A stretch of DNA of 64,000 nucleotides from JBGPEQ01 sp050180895 (GTDB lineage: Bacteria > Pseudomonadota > Alphaproteobacteria > Dongiales > Dongiaceae). The position numbers and the translations under genes are program-made. Of the stretch, positions 27,261 through 35,566 are shown one piece after another. The notes beneath the pieces are model-generated. The model was not told the origin of the DNA. It saw only the letters and a program-made list of their open reading frames with translations, and searched no databases. Position 1 is the stretch's first letter. The number at the start of each line of letters is the position of its first letter. Location: positions 124,001 through 188,000 of the forward strand of contig JBFXDS010000006.1 in NCBI GenBank assembly GCA_050180895.1, given 5' to 3'.

Positions 27261-27575
27261 CTACTCCAGTCGAACCGCCGTGCCGCTGGCGCTCGCCATC
27301 AGCATGCTGTCGCCGATGGTCTCGTAGTCGAGGTCGACGGCGATGACGGCGTTCGCGCCCAGCGCCTGCGCCGCGCCCGTCATGTCGTCGAGCGCCGCCT
27401 GCTTCGCCGATTGCAGCGCCCGCTCGTAGCCTGCCGCGCGGCCGCCGATGATGTCGCGCACGCGCGCGAACAGGTCGCGGAAGATGTTGGCGCCGATGAT
27501 TGCGTCGCCGCTGACGATGCCGTAATAGGCGGCGATGCGCTTCCCCTCGATCGCGTTCGTCGTGCTGAGCAGCAT
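27261..27575 (-). CDS. YbjQ/UPF0145-family protein
   Basis: 104 residues. The start MLLSTTNAIEGKRIAAYYGIV and the segments GANIFRDLFARVRDIIGGR and ALGANAVIAVDLDYE fit the YbjQ (UPF0145) family of small pentameric proteins, sometimes called heavy-metal-binding-domain proteins. Function is not established. It is monocistronic and convergent with gdh, and divergent from the MFS gene with 65 bases between. Confidence 0.9.
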   Translation of the reverse strand: MLLSTTNAIEGKRIAAYYGIVSGDAIIGANIFRDLFARVRDIIGGRAAGYERALQSAKQAALDDMTGAAQALGANAVIAVDLDYETIGDSMLMASASGTAVRLE

Positions 27576-27640
27576 CCGCGTCCTCCCTTCCCTCGGGTTT
27601 GCCGGTGGTCCGCGGCCGGGCCGCGGCGCAAGGTCGCCGC

Positions 27641-28945
27641 ATGGCCGCCCTCGAGGCTGAGCGTCCCGGCCCGCCGGCCGGCGCCCGGCGCGCCGTCGCC
27701 GCCTGGTGCCTGTTCGACTGGGCCAATTCCGCCTTCCCCACGATCGTCCAGACCTTTGTCTTCAGCACCTTCTTCGTCAAGGCGGTCGCCGCCGACCCGG
27801 AGCGCGGCAACGCCCAGCTCGGCCTCGCCAACAGCGGCGCCGCGATCCTGATCGCGGTCCTGAGCCCGCTCATCGGCGCCGTCGCCGATCGCAGCGGCCG
27901 GCGCAAGCCCTGGCTCGCCGCCCTCACCCTGCTCAGCGTCGCCGCCACCGCCGGCCTCTGGTTCGTGCGCGCCACCCCGGCCGACGCCCTGCTCGGCCTG
28001 GTGCTGCTCGGCGTCGCCACGCTCGGCTTCGAGCTCGGCATCGCCTTCTACAACGCCATGCTCGCCGATACCGTGCCGGCGGACCGCCTCGGCCGCATCT
28101 CCGGCTGGGGCTGGGGCCTCGGCTATGCCGGCGGCCTCGCCTGCCTGGTGCTCAGCCAGCTCCTCTTCGTCGATGCCGAGCTGCCGCCCTTCGGCCTCGA
28201 CCGCGCCGCCTTCGAGCATGTGCGCATCGTCATGCCGCTGGCCGCGCTGTGGTTCGCGCTCTTCGCCCTGCCGCTGTTCCTGCTGGTGCCCGACCGGCCG
28301 GCCACCGGCCTGCCCCTCGGCGCCGCGCTGCGCGGCGGCCTCGCCGACCTGATCGCCACCCTGCGCCAGCTCCGCCGCCACCGCAACGTCGCCCGCTTCC
28401 TGCTGGCCAAGATGATCTATATCGACGGCCTCAACACGCTCTTCCTGTTCGGTGGCGCCTATGCTGGCGTCACCTTCGGCATGACCCTGCCGGAGGTGCT
28501 CACCTTCGGCATCCTGCTCAACATCGCCGCCGGCGCCGGCGCCGCCGCCTTCGCCTGGATCGACGACTGGATCGGCGCTAAGCCCACCATCGCCATCGCC
28601 CTCGCCGCGCTCAGCCTGCTCGGCGCCGCCGTCCTCCTGGTCCAGGACCGCGGCTGGTTCTACGCGCTGGCCCTGGCGATCGGCATCTTCCTCGGCCCGA
28701 CGCAGGCCGCCAGCCGCTCGCTCATGGCCCGCCTCGCCCCGCCGGCGCAGCGCACGGGGTTCTTCGGCCTCTACAACTTCGCCGGCAAGGCCACCGCCTT
28801 CCTCGGCCCGGCGCTGTTCGGCGGCGCCACCTGGCTGTTCGACAGCCAGCGCGCCGGCATGGCCACCATCCTGCCCTTCTTCCTCGTCGGCCTGCTGCTG
28901 CTGCGGGGGGTGAGGGAGCCGCGGCCGGCTGGTCACATCGCCTGA
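27641..28945 (+). CDS. MFS transporter, UMF1-like
   Basis: 434 residues from ATG 27641 (AAGG upstream); the preceding in-frame codons lie in leader DNA. The opening WCLFDWANSAFPTIVQTFVF is characteristic of the UMF1/YxiO subgroup of the major facilitator superfamily. About 12 hydrophobic helices follow, with the loop signature GAVADRSGRRKPWL between helices 2 and 3. Substrate unknown; members are predicted efflux or amino-acid-related carriers. Convergent with the VOC protein gene. Confidence 0.88.
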   Translation: MAALEAERPGPPAGARRAVAAWCLFDWANSAFPTIVQTFVFSTFFVKAVAADPERGNAQLGLANSGAAILIAVLSPLIGAVADRSGRRKPWLAALTLLSVAATAGLWFVRATPADALLGLVLLGVATLGFELGIAFYNAMLADTVPADRLGRISGWGWGLGYAGGLACLVLSQLLFVDAELPPFGLDRAAFEHVRIVMPLAALWFALFALPLFLLVPDRPATGLPLGAALRGGLADLIATLRQLRRHRNVARFLLAKMIYIDGLNTLFLFGGAYAGVTFGMTLPEVLTFGILLNIAAGAGAAAFAWIDDWIGAKPTIAIALAALSLLGAAVLLVQDRGWFYALALAIGIFLGPTQAASRSLMARLAPPAQRTGFFGLYNFAGKATAFLGPALFGGATWLFDSQRAGMATILPFFLVGLLLLRGVREPRPAGHIA

Positions 28946-28994
28946 ACCGGAGTGACTGCGTCCCGGAGGCTGCTTCGCGTCAAACCTAGGTCCG

Positions 28995-29474
28995 TCAACC
29001 GCGCCGCGCCGCCTCGATCGCGGCGACGTCGATTTTCCGCATATCCATCATCGCCTCGAACGCGCGTTTGGCTTCGTCGCCGCCGGCCGCCATCGCCTCC
29101 ATCAGCACGCGCGGCGTGATCTGCCAGGAGACGCCCCATTTGTCCTTGCACCAGCCGCACGCGCTTTCCTGGCCGCCGTTGCCGACGATGGCGTTCCAGT
29201 AGCGGTCGGTCTCCTGCTGGTCGTCCGTGGAGATCTGGAACGAGAAGGCTTCGTTATGCTTGAACGTCGGCCCGCCATTGAGGCCGAGACAGGGGATGCC
29301 GGCGACCGTGAATTCGACCATCAGCACGTCGCCCGCCTTGCCCGACGGGTAGTCGCTGGGCGCGCGGTAGACGGCACCCACCGAGCTGTCGGGAAAGACC
29401 TCGGCGTAGAAGCGGGCCGCGGCCTCGGCGTCCTTGTCGTACCAGAGGCAGATCATGTTCTTGGCAATGGCCAT
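28995..29474 (-). CDS. VOC-family (PhnB/3-demethylubiquinone-like) protein
   Basis: 159 residues with the pattern of the PhnB-like 3-demethylubiquinone-9 3-methyltransferase-domain family: CLWYDKDAEAAARFYAEVFP, LGLNGGPTFKHNEAFSFQI and WGVSWQITP. Despite the domain name these are glyoxalase/bleomycin-resistance fold proteins with unknown activity, usually dimeric and metal-dependent. It stands alone at the left border of the accessory region. Confidence 0.88.
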   Translation of the reverse strand: MAIAKNMICLWYDKDAEAAARFYAEVFPDSSVGAVYRAPSDYPSGKAGDVLMVEFTVAGIPCLGLNGGPTFKHNEAFSFQISTDDQQETDRYWNAIVGNGGQESACGWCKDKWGVSWQITPRVLMEAMAAGGDEAKRAFEAMMDMRKIDVAAIEAARRG

Positions 29475-29804
29475 TGTTCGTCCCTTCGCTTAGTCGATTC
29501 CGACTCGGTTTCCGGCGCACCCGGGGATCACGGCCCGCCTCGACGGTGCGCCTCGACCATAGAATGCGGTCGTACCACCCCACGTTCCGGCAGCGCCCTC
29601 TGAAAACTATAGCGGAGCGCGGCGCCGGCAAGAAAGTCGCCGCCGCCTTCAAGGGGGTGAAGGCCGCCATCCACCCAACCACGGCCTCATGACGGCCAGC
29701 CGCCACAGCATCGACTCCGATTCATCGTGCTCGAGCGCTGCTGCCGGCAGCAGCTGATGATCGATCTACGAGCGGCTGCTGCAGACGGACACGGATATGT
29801 TTGA
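29475..29804. other. Gene-poor gap at the accessory-region border
   Basis: About 330 bases between the VOC gene and the RES toxin gene. Short frames on both strands have no recognisable domain and no ribosome-binding site. I see no tRNA, direct repeat or integrase remnant. Confidence 0.5.
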
Positions 29805-30320
29805 TTAGGGCGACGGCGTCGCCGGCGGATGCAGCCGCGGATCGAGCGCGAACGCCTCCTGTAGCCTCACCGCATAGGCCCCTGCCGCGCCTGCCCCGAC
29901 GAAGATCAGGTTCCAGCTATGGATCGAGACCGCGCTCGGGATCAGGATGAAGGCGTGCCGCGCCAGCAGCTCGTCGCCGAAGGCCTGCTGCCCGGCGCTC
30001 GGAATCCCCGGCCGCAGCCAGTTCGGATCGGGAATCGATGCCGGATCGACGACCCGGACGCGCGCCGGCGCGGCGATTGTCACCGCCGTCAGCACATGCG
30101 GCACCGTATCCAGCGCCCGGAACCCGGCATGCACCGCCACCTCGAGAATCGCGGTGGCCGGATCGATGGAGCAATAGACCGCGCGCACGCCGCGGCTGTT
30201 CCACCGCCCGCCGAACCGGTAGGCGCCCTCGCCGCTGTCCCAGCTCGCGCCATAGGCCGCCTTGTCCAGGCGCCAGGCCACGAGCTCGGCGCCGCCGAGC
30301 GGCGGCGGCAGCGGCGTCAC
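29805..30320 (-). CDS. RES-domain toxin of a RES-Xre toxin-antitoxin pair
   Basis: 171 residues from GTG 30320. The RES domain is visible: WRLDKAAYGASWDSGEGAYRFGGRWNSRG with its conserved Arg/Tyr/Glu region (about residues 15-45), TAILEVAVHAG, and late HSWNLIFVG. RES toxins degrade NAD+ through phosphorolysis or hydrolysis, as shown for MbcT and Pseudomonas/Photorhabdus members. The GTG shares bases with the antitoxin stop (GTGA), so translation is coupled. Length fits the family. Confidence 0.9.
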   Translation of the reverse strand: MTPLPPPLGGAELVAWRLDKAAYGASWDSGEGAYRFGGRWNSRGVRAVYCSIDPATAILEVAVHAGFRALDTVPHVLTAVTIAAPARVRVVDPASIPDPNWLRPGIPSAGQQAFGDELLARHAFILIPSAVSIHSWNLIFVGAGAAGAYAVRLQEAFALDPRLHPPATPSP

Positions 30321-30799
30321 GCGTAGACGCCGTATTCGATGCGGCCCAGATGCTCCTCGATGAGGCGCACCCCCGTGGGCGTGGCCAGCAGGTCGATGGG
30401 GCGCCGCTGGTCGAGGCCGATGGCCGGCCGCTCCAGCCACTGCTCCGCCGCCGCCTGCGAGCCGAACGCGGCCGTCGCCTTGGCCAGGACCGCCGCGAAC
30501 GTCCAGGTTCGCCCGCTCTGCTCCGGGCTCAGCGGCTTCTTCGGCGCCGCCTTGCGCCGCTGGAACGTGCGCCGGCTGATCCCCACCGCCCTCTCGATCG
30601 ACGCGGGATCGCGCAGGCTCACCAGACTGTCGAGCAGATGCGTCAGCGCCGCGCCCGGCAAGCCTGCGGCGAGCGCCTCATGCACGTCCAGCGCATTCCT
30701 CAGCCGGTGCCGCAGCACGCGCGGCCCGCCGAGCAGCTCCGCCACCCGCCGCACCTCCGCCGCCTCGCCCGGCCGGGCCTCGGACTCGCTCAGCTCCAT
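30317..30799 (-). CDS. Xre/MbcA/ParS-type antitoxin (DUF2384)
   Basis: 160 residues from ATG 30799, which has AGAGG seven bases upstream; an ATG at 30829 is possible but falls inside the upstream palindrome. The C-terminal toxin-binding domain has TAAFGSQAAAEQWLERPAIGL and PTGVRLIEEHLGRIEYGVYA. An Xre-like DNA-binding region with AVGISRRTFQRRK precedes it. It should neutralise the RES toxin and repress the operon. It precedes its toxin, the usual order for this family. Confidence 0.9.
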   Translation of the reverse strand: MELSESEARPGEAAEVRRVAELLGGPRVLRHRLRNALDVHEALAAGLPGAALTHLLDSLVSLRDPASIERAVGISRRTFQRRKAAPKKPLSPEQSGRTWTFAAVLAKATAAFGSQAAAEQWLERPAIGLDQRRPIDLLATPTGVRLIEEHLGRIEYGVYA

Positions 30800-30810
30800 C
30801 GTGGCCTCTT

Positions 30811-30845
30811 GCGTCACCTGTCGCTGCATATATGACAGGTGACGC
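30811..30845. promoter_or_regulatory. Operator-like palindrome upstream of the RES-Xre operon
   Basis: Perfect 12-base arms GCGTCACCTGTC and GACAGGTGACGC separated by 11 bases (GCTGCATATAT). It lies 12-46 bases upstream of the antitoxin ATG, across the expected promoter. The spacer contains an AT-rich ATATAT. Autoregulation by the antitoxin is the natural reading. Confidence 0.7.
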
Positions 30846-30894
30846 CGATGATTTCAAGGTGGCCGGATCGACGCCCCGCCTTTCAACAGGAGTC

Positions 30895-30917
30895 CCCTCT
30901 ACCCTTGTGGGAGAGGG
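30895..30917. repeat. REP-like hairpin
   Basis: CCCTCT and AGAGGG arms around ACCCTTGTGGG, with inner CCC/GGG pairing. It lies in a 220-base gap between the RES-Xre promoter and a small membrane gene and resembles the dispersed CCTCTCCC-type palindromes found in many genomes. Confidence 0.4.
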
Positions 30918-31065
30918 TGGGGGTGCCGGCAGGCGCCGACGAATCCTACTCGCAGGGCCTCGTGCGTTTCGCCCAGTCTTAAGCCGGGCCTGCGGTCATC
31001 TGGACGCTCGACTCTCGGCCCGGATATGATCCACGCGTGGTGGCAGGCAGAACCAGGAGGACACG

Positions 31066-31311
31066 GTGTTTTTCTCACATGTTGCACGAGTCGCCGCGGT
31101 CCTCGCACTGCTGGTCGGAGCCTCCCAAGTCTTGATGGGGTTCGGTATGGCGAACGAGTGGGGTGGGATAAGCGCGGCTGATTTGGGTCGATACACGACC
31201 GCCGCCACAACGGGCCAGGTTAGCGACTGGGGCATACATAAGGTCCTTATCGCACTGGCGCGCTCGGCACCTTGGCCGAGATCGGATTGGCGAAAGAATC
31301 GAGAGCAGTAG
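31066..31311 (+). pseudogene. Small membrane protein, apparently frameshifted at its 3' end
   Basis: GTG start at 31066 with AGGAGG about six bases upstream. The 81-codon frame encodes a hydrophobic helix (residues 7-28), then YTTAATTGQVSDWGIHKVLIALA. From about 31260 the frame turns polar and arginine-rich (RSAPWPRSDWRKNREQ). Reading in the +2 frame from 31263 restores a hydrophobic LGTLAEIGLAKES. A two-base gain or one-base loss near 31260 therefore probably destroyed the second membrane helix. I do not know its function. Confidence 0.5.
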
Positions 31312-31438
31312 CACCTCACTCCGCTGGCAGCTTCCCGTGGGCCTGCGAGGGGGCTTGCCATCCTGGAATCTGCTTGGGAGCGAAAAACGCTCAGCGTCGA
31401 TGCTTCGCCTCACAAACTCGTTACCTGAAGGAGCGGCG

Positions 31439-32170
31439 ATGAGTCATAATGATCTATTTGATCCTCGCACGGTGCCAGCTCACGTTGTGTCCCCGCCTGG
31501 TGTGCGGCGGGTCAATGAAATCATTGGCCGGCTCAGATCCCGCCGACTGGATCGCATCGAGATTCAAGAGCCTGTGAGCGGGTTCCGAGTGAGCAACCTG
31601 ATCCGAGCTTATAGCCAAGCACACCTTCGCCGCTCGCTGATGTTCATCGCGGCGGCCCATCACCACATTTACTCGGACTCCGGTTTGGTAGCTCTTACGG
31701 CGGTCCGATGCGTCTTCGAAACAGTGGCGAATTTTCTCGATTTCGAGAGCAAGCTGCAGGCACTGCTATCCAAGGGTGACTTGCAGGAAATCCACGATTT
31801 CGTGAAAGCCCGCACATTCGCGACTCGGCTTGAGGATCTCATAACAATGGCGGGCACACCTGACGTCCAAGCTACGAACATCCTAACTCAGATCGAGAAG
31901 ATGAAGTCGGTTTGGCCGTCGGCCAGAGAAGACTACGACTACCTTTGCGAGCACACCCATCCTAATGCCTTCGGCGGGCTGCTATACTTTGCACAGCATG
32001 ACCTCTCGGCTGATGTCGTGGCATTCTCGGACCGTGGTCCCGCACCGGAGGACGATTTGAAGTGGACCCTGGTCGCAGGTCATATCCTAGGATATCTCGA
32101 CGAGGCTCTTGATAGGGTCGAAAACGCGCTGCCGGCGCTCAGCGCGAAAGGTGGTGCTGAACGACATTAG
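31439..32170 (+). CDS. Hypothetical helical protein (HEPN/DUF5677-like motif)
   Basis: 243 residues from ATG 31439, with GAAGGAG upstream. It is rich in alpha-helix and has no signal peptide or membrane segment. YDYLCEHTHPNAFGG (166-180) resembles the HP-containing helix end seen in DUF5677 and HEPN-like proteins, but the match is short. Base composition is lower in GC than the core genome. It is convergent with the DUF3800 gene, 56 bases apart. I do not recognise a family with confidence. Confidence 0.6.
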   Translation: MSHNDLFDPRTVPAHVVSPPGVRRVNEIIGRLRSRRLDRIEIQEPVSGFRVSNLIRAYSQAHLRRSLMFIAAAHHHIYSDSGLVALTAVRCVFETVANFLDFESKLQALLSKGDLQEIHDFVKARTFATRLEDLITMAGTPDVQATNILTQIEKMKSVWPSAREDYDYLCEHTHPNAFGGLLYFAQHDLSADVVAFSDRGPAPEDDLKWTLVAGHILGYLDEALDRVENALPALSAKGGAERH

Positions 32171-32226
32171 GGAACAAGGACAGTCGTAGTGCGCCCGCTA
32201 CGGCCCATGGAAATGATTGGCCCGAA

Positions 32227-33327
32227 TCACAGTTCAGATTTCTTCGCGGCATCTACCTTGCGAAGCTGTTCGGCCAGAGTGTCAATGAATTCCCCAGTCA
32301 TGCCCCGCGTGCGAAGTTCGTCCGGCCGAACCTCCAGTTCCGGCCATATAGTGCCGATCTTGAAATCCTCAATCCCTGCGGCTGTCAGCCTGTCGTGATA
32401 TTCGCGATCGTGGTTGGGCCCTGCAAATCGCCGTGCCCATGCGACGGATGCTCCAGCAAGCAGATCACAGAACTGAAGCTGCAGAAAGCTGCGGGAATCC
32501 TCGAGTGCCGTGGTACGAACATTCAGAGGATAGATGAGCTCACGGTCCGGAACCCCAAGCGTCATTTCATCGATCGCAGGCGAGGTTACAAGTTTCCAAA
32601 GCTCCAAGTCCTTCGCCATGCTGGACGATCTATCATGAACCAGGGCGAGAGGAAGTTTTGTCATCCGGCGCCAGTGGCCGAAAGTAAAGACCGCGCCGGG
32701 CATAGCGGGATCGACACTCCGTTCCGGCAACCCCACCAAGTGGCCGAACCCTAGGCGCTCGCCAGCGAGAAAGAAGACAAGAATGTCTCTCGTCCTTTTG
32801 TCGACTCTATCAAAGTCAGCATATAGGTGGCGCCAGAACTCCCTATATGCTGCGGGCGTACGCTTCATCATCATGTTCTGAAAGCGGACGAGATGGCCGT
32901 GCAAGAATTCAGGGCTCTCAAACGTCCTGAGGCAAAAGTAGGCCATATTGGATAGGGCCAAATGCGCGCCGTCCTTGTACAGATCCACCCCATCGCGATA
33001 TGCGGCGTACTCGGTCCAGAGGTCGACCAGTTTGGTCAGCATCATGAATTCCTTGTGGACGACCCATGTCGTAAAAGCGCTTCGGTCATGCTCGTGAATG
33101 GCTTGAATGAACCTGACTATCCGGTCGCGACCTGCTGGCCGCCGGGCTATCACGCCATGCTTTAGTTCTGGAGCCTGATTATCCCTGAAGAACTCGGTGT
33201 GCAGTTCTTTGCAGCGCTCATTGCTGAGTGCGGTTGAGGCGTGCACAAAAATAGGCTGGTCAGCAGCCATCAGGTATTCCCCGGTGAACCCCGACTCATC
33301 CATATAGATGGTAAATGCTTCGGACAT
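32227..33327 (-). CDS. DUF3800-domain protein (RNase H-like fold)
   Basis: 366 residues. The N-terminal FTIYMDESGFTG gives the DUF3800 hallmark Asp10-Glu11. Later acidic residues, Asp232 in LVHDRSSSM and Asp288 in QFCDLLAGA, complete the expected metal-binding set. DUF3800 proteins are thought to have an RNase H-like nuclease fold and are frequent on mobile elements and near defence genes. The gene is lower in GC than its surroundings. Its upstream region (33328-33435) is AT-richer and probably has its own promoter. Confidence 0.82.
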   Translation of the reverse strand: MSEAFTIYMDESGFTGEYLMAADQPIFVHASTALSNERCKELHTEFFRDNQAPELKHGVIARRPAGRDRIVRFIQAIHEHDRSAFTTWVVHKEFMMLTKLVDLWTEYAAYRDGVDLYKDGAHLALSNMAYFCLRTFESPEFLHGHLVRFQNMMMKRTPAAYREFWRHLYADFDRVDKRTRDILVFFLAGERLGFGHLVGLPERSVDPAMPGAVFTFGHWRRMTKLPLALVHDRSSSMAKDLELWKLVTSPAIDEMTLGVPDRELIYPLNVRTTALEDSRSFLQLQFCDLLAGASVAWARRFAGPNHDREYHDRLTAAGIEDFKIGTIWPELEVRPDELRTRGMTGEFIDTLAEQLRKVDAAKKSEL

Positions 33328-33435
33328 GTCTAAAAACGGAGGCGAGTCGAGCTTTCACATTTTATCCGGATTCCAAAATGCGCTGCGTTCGTTCTTGAAG
33401 CGCCTTAGTCGACGCCGGCCCTCCTATTCAAGAGA

Positions 33436-33459
33436 AGGAGAGGCCATCAAGCCTCTCCT
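33436..33459 (-). terminator. Hairpin behind the displaced purH 3' end
   Basis: Arms AGGAGAGGC and GCCTCTCCT with a six-base loop. On the minus strand it is followed by TCTCTTGAAT. It lies about 24 bases downstream of the stop of the displaced purH fragment. No such hairpin follows the intact purH, so this is probably the ancestral purH terminator. Confidence 0.6.
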
Positions 33460-33482
33460 CCGGTTCGTTCAAGCCAGTCGCG

Positions 33483-33815
33483 CCTAATGCCGAAAGTGCT
33501 GCACCTTCGTGAACACCATCGCCAACGCCACCTCGTCGGCGGCGGCGATCACCTCGTCGTCGCGGATGGAGCCGCCGGGCTGAATCACCGCGGTGGCGCC
33601 GGCCGCGATCGCCGCCAGCAGGCCGTCGGCGAAGGGGAAGAAGGCGTCGGAGGCCACCAACCGAGCCTGTGTGCGCGAGGCTGTCGCCCGCGGCCTCGGC
33701 CGCCGCCTTCGCCTTGAGCACGGCGATGCGCGCCGAGTCGACGCGGCTCATCTGCCCGGCGCCGATGCCCACGGTGGCGCCCGCTTTCGCATAGACGATG
33801 GCGTTCGACTTCACA
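33483..33815 (-). pseudogene. purH: Displaced, decayed 3' end of purH
   Basis: This stretch aligns with 35998-36344, the last 115 or so codons of intact purH, over its whole length. It includes the KSNAIVYAKAGATVGIGAGQ region and the stop, and begins with the shared CCTAATGCCG. It differs at roughly one base in eight and is 14 bases shorter. Small gains and losses around 33655-33705 break the frame. Similarity ends sharply at 33815, where GGACCATAGGG replaces the purH sequence. It is read as a remnant produced by insertion at the purH 3' end. Confidence 0.88.
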
Positions 33816-33858
33816 GGGACCATAGGGGGTGGGGGTGTGATCCCTCATACCTCAAGGA

Positions 33859-35475
33859 CTACGCGGTGAGTTGCCCGCGGATCTTCGGCTGATAGCCCGG
33901 ATTATCCGGCACGATGCTCACTTCGTAAGTGAGGTCACCGGTAGGATTCTTGGGGTCACTAAACCATCGGATGACGAATCCGGGAGCATGAAACAAGCAA
34001 GCAGCCTCCCAATAGTTGCTTGACGTGGCATCGATTACGGAGTGGCTGATGATGAGCCTGTCCTTCGCTTCCAGCTTGTTCAATGCGTCAACTGACCCAA
34101 ACTCTGTGACCCAGACAAATTTCGGAAATTCGTGACGCGATGCTACTCTCTTGACAACATCTGAGACGCAGTTTCTCAGAATTCGCGCTTTGTATTTCCA
34201 CCCGAATGTAAGGTACGTTCGAGCGACAAGTTCTCCCCGACTAATCTTGCTCAGAAAATCATCGCCGTCCTGTACGCAGGACGCAATTTGGGCCGCGAAC
34301 TGCGCCTTCAATTGGCTCCATATGGACTGGAAATTGGCATCTACTAGTTGCCACGCAATCCTCTCCGCCGATTCGGCATTGATGAAAACCTTTTTGGGTA
34401 GCGGAACGATGAGGTAGCCAACGTTTTCCAATGAGTAAGGTGTGTCTCCAGCGCTAGCCACAATCGGCATTCGGAGCGAGACGCCTCGTTGATCGTCGTT
34501 GACAAGGAATGCGTCTAAGAACTCTGCCCGGGTTGGATGATCGGGCAGCCCCGATTGGCTATCTAACGTTCGGGTCGTGTGGCCTATCGCCACGACTGCA
34601 TGCCAAAGTGTTTGATCGATTTCCCATGGTGCAATGCCAAGGATGACGGGGACTCCCGAATCGACATAGCGAGCGATGATCTCGTGAGGTCGTAGCTTAG
34701 AACCCCAATCTATCTTGGGTGGAGCCCCACTGTTGTCGATCTTGGCGAGATACGAAAGCGGCTCGCGTCCCATCGCTCTCAGCGCACGGACCATGTTGTT
34801 GGTGTTCAGCCCGCCGGAGCCGGCAGGGAGAGATTGTGCAAGAGTAGTGTCGGTGGGCTGCGAGGCGGCTTCACTAATGTCGACTGTTGCGAACCATGGG
34901 CCCTTGTGTTTTGTGTAGAAGTGCCTTCCTGCCATCCAAATTGTCGCCTGGGCACACGAACTTATGCGGGAGTCTTGTTGGACGTACGGAAATCCCTCGA
35001 CGCGAAGTTCGGCACCAAGTAGGTGAACCGAATAACTCGCTCGTACCAGTAGTTTCGACCGTCGGTCGGAAGGACTGATTGGGGCAACGAGGACGGTACG
35101 CCCGAGTGGTGCATGGCGCAGCGGTCGAACGACGGCGAACCCGAGGTAGCTTCGATTGCCTATATCCTGAAGGCTATCGCTCAACTTTTGAGGATCATTG
35201 AGACGAAGGGTTGCGCCTATGTCTTCAGAAAAGAAGTGCAGTCGCCGGCAAACTTTCGAGAACCGCCTAAAGACGGTTGAGTAAAATCGGGAAAATTCGG
35301 CAGAGAAGTCTTGGTCGAGGTATTCGTTCTCGATGACGGCAGATTGCGCGTTCAGCTTCTTCAAGTGCTCAAGAATCGCCTTGACGGAGACCACTTGGCC
35401 GGAGGGATCAATAGAACTTCGCAGCGCGTCCCACGCTGTGTCATCTGTCAGGGCATAGTAAGAAACAGTCGACAA
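33859..35475 (-). CDS. Unknown protein with papain/C39-like cysteine-protease motifs
   Basis: 538 residues; the frame opens at TTG 35475, with a stop nine bases before and no clear ribosome-binding site. It has no signal peptide or membrane helix. The middle has a candidate catalytic set: Cys174 in ISSCAQATIWMA, His292 in LWHAVVAIGHT, and Asp327 in AFLVNDDQRG. Order and spacing suit a papain-like or C39-like peptidase. The N-terminal 160 and C-terminal 200 residues match nothing I know. GC is visibly lower than in flanking core genes. A 60-residue acidic protein is encoded 91 bases upstream on the same strand. A cysteine-protease activity is an inference from these motifs. Confidence 0.7.
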   Translation of the reverse strand: MSTVSYYALTDDTAWDALRSSIDPSGQVVSVKAILEHLKKLNAQSAVIENEYLDQDFSAEFSRFYSTVFRRFSKVCRRLHFFSEDIGATLRLNDPQKLSDSLQDIGNRSYLGFAVVRPLRHAPLGRTVLVAPISPSDRRSKLLVRASYSVHLLGAELRVEGFPYVQQDSRISSCAQATIWMAGRHFYTKHKGPWFATVDISEAASQPTDTTLAQSLPAGSGGLNTNNMVRALRAMGREPLSYLAKIDNSGAPPKIDWGSKLRPHEIIARYVDSGVPVILGIAPWEIDQTLWHAVVAIGHTTRTLDSQSGLPDHPTRAEFLDAFLVNDDQRGVSLRMPIVASAGDTPYSLENVGYLIVPLPKKVFINAESAERIAWQLVDANFQSIWSQLKAQFAAQIASCVQDGDDFLSKISRGELVARTYLTFGWKYKARILRNCVSDVVKRVASRHEFPKFVWVTEFGSVDALNKLEAKDRLIISHSVIDATSSNYWEAACLFHAPGFVIRWFSDPKNPTGDLTYEVSIVPDNPGYQPKIRGQLTA

Positions 35476-35516
35476 TGAGGATCACCGCGCCGTAGCGCTC
35501 ATCGGCCCTGAGAAGA

Positions 35517-35540
35517 AGGCGGCTCCGAATGAAGCCGCCT
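35517..35540 (-). terminator. Hairpin between the small peptide gene and the protease-like gene
   Basis: Arms AGGCGGCT and AGCCGCCT with an eight-base loop, followed on the minus strand by TCTTCTC. It sits in the 91-base gap and may end most transcripts after the peptide gene, so that the peptide is made in excess over the protease-like protein. Confidence 0.5.
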
Positions 35541-35566
35541 GTTGCGATTTCACAAAGCCACGATGG

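Noticed and set aside
27380..28936. 518-codon minus-strand frame opposite the MFS transporter
   Set aside because: Composition dominated by Glu, Gly, Ala, Arg, with no domain; the sense strand encodes a well-matched transporter.
29474..29692. 72-codon plus-strand frame with a Lys/Ala-rich middle (AGKKVAAAFKGVKAA)
   Set aside because: No ribosome-binding site or recognisable family; it lies over the promoter region of the VOC gene.
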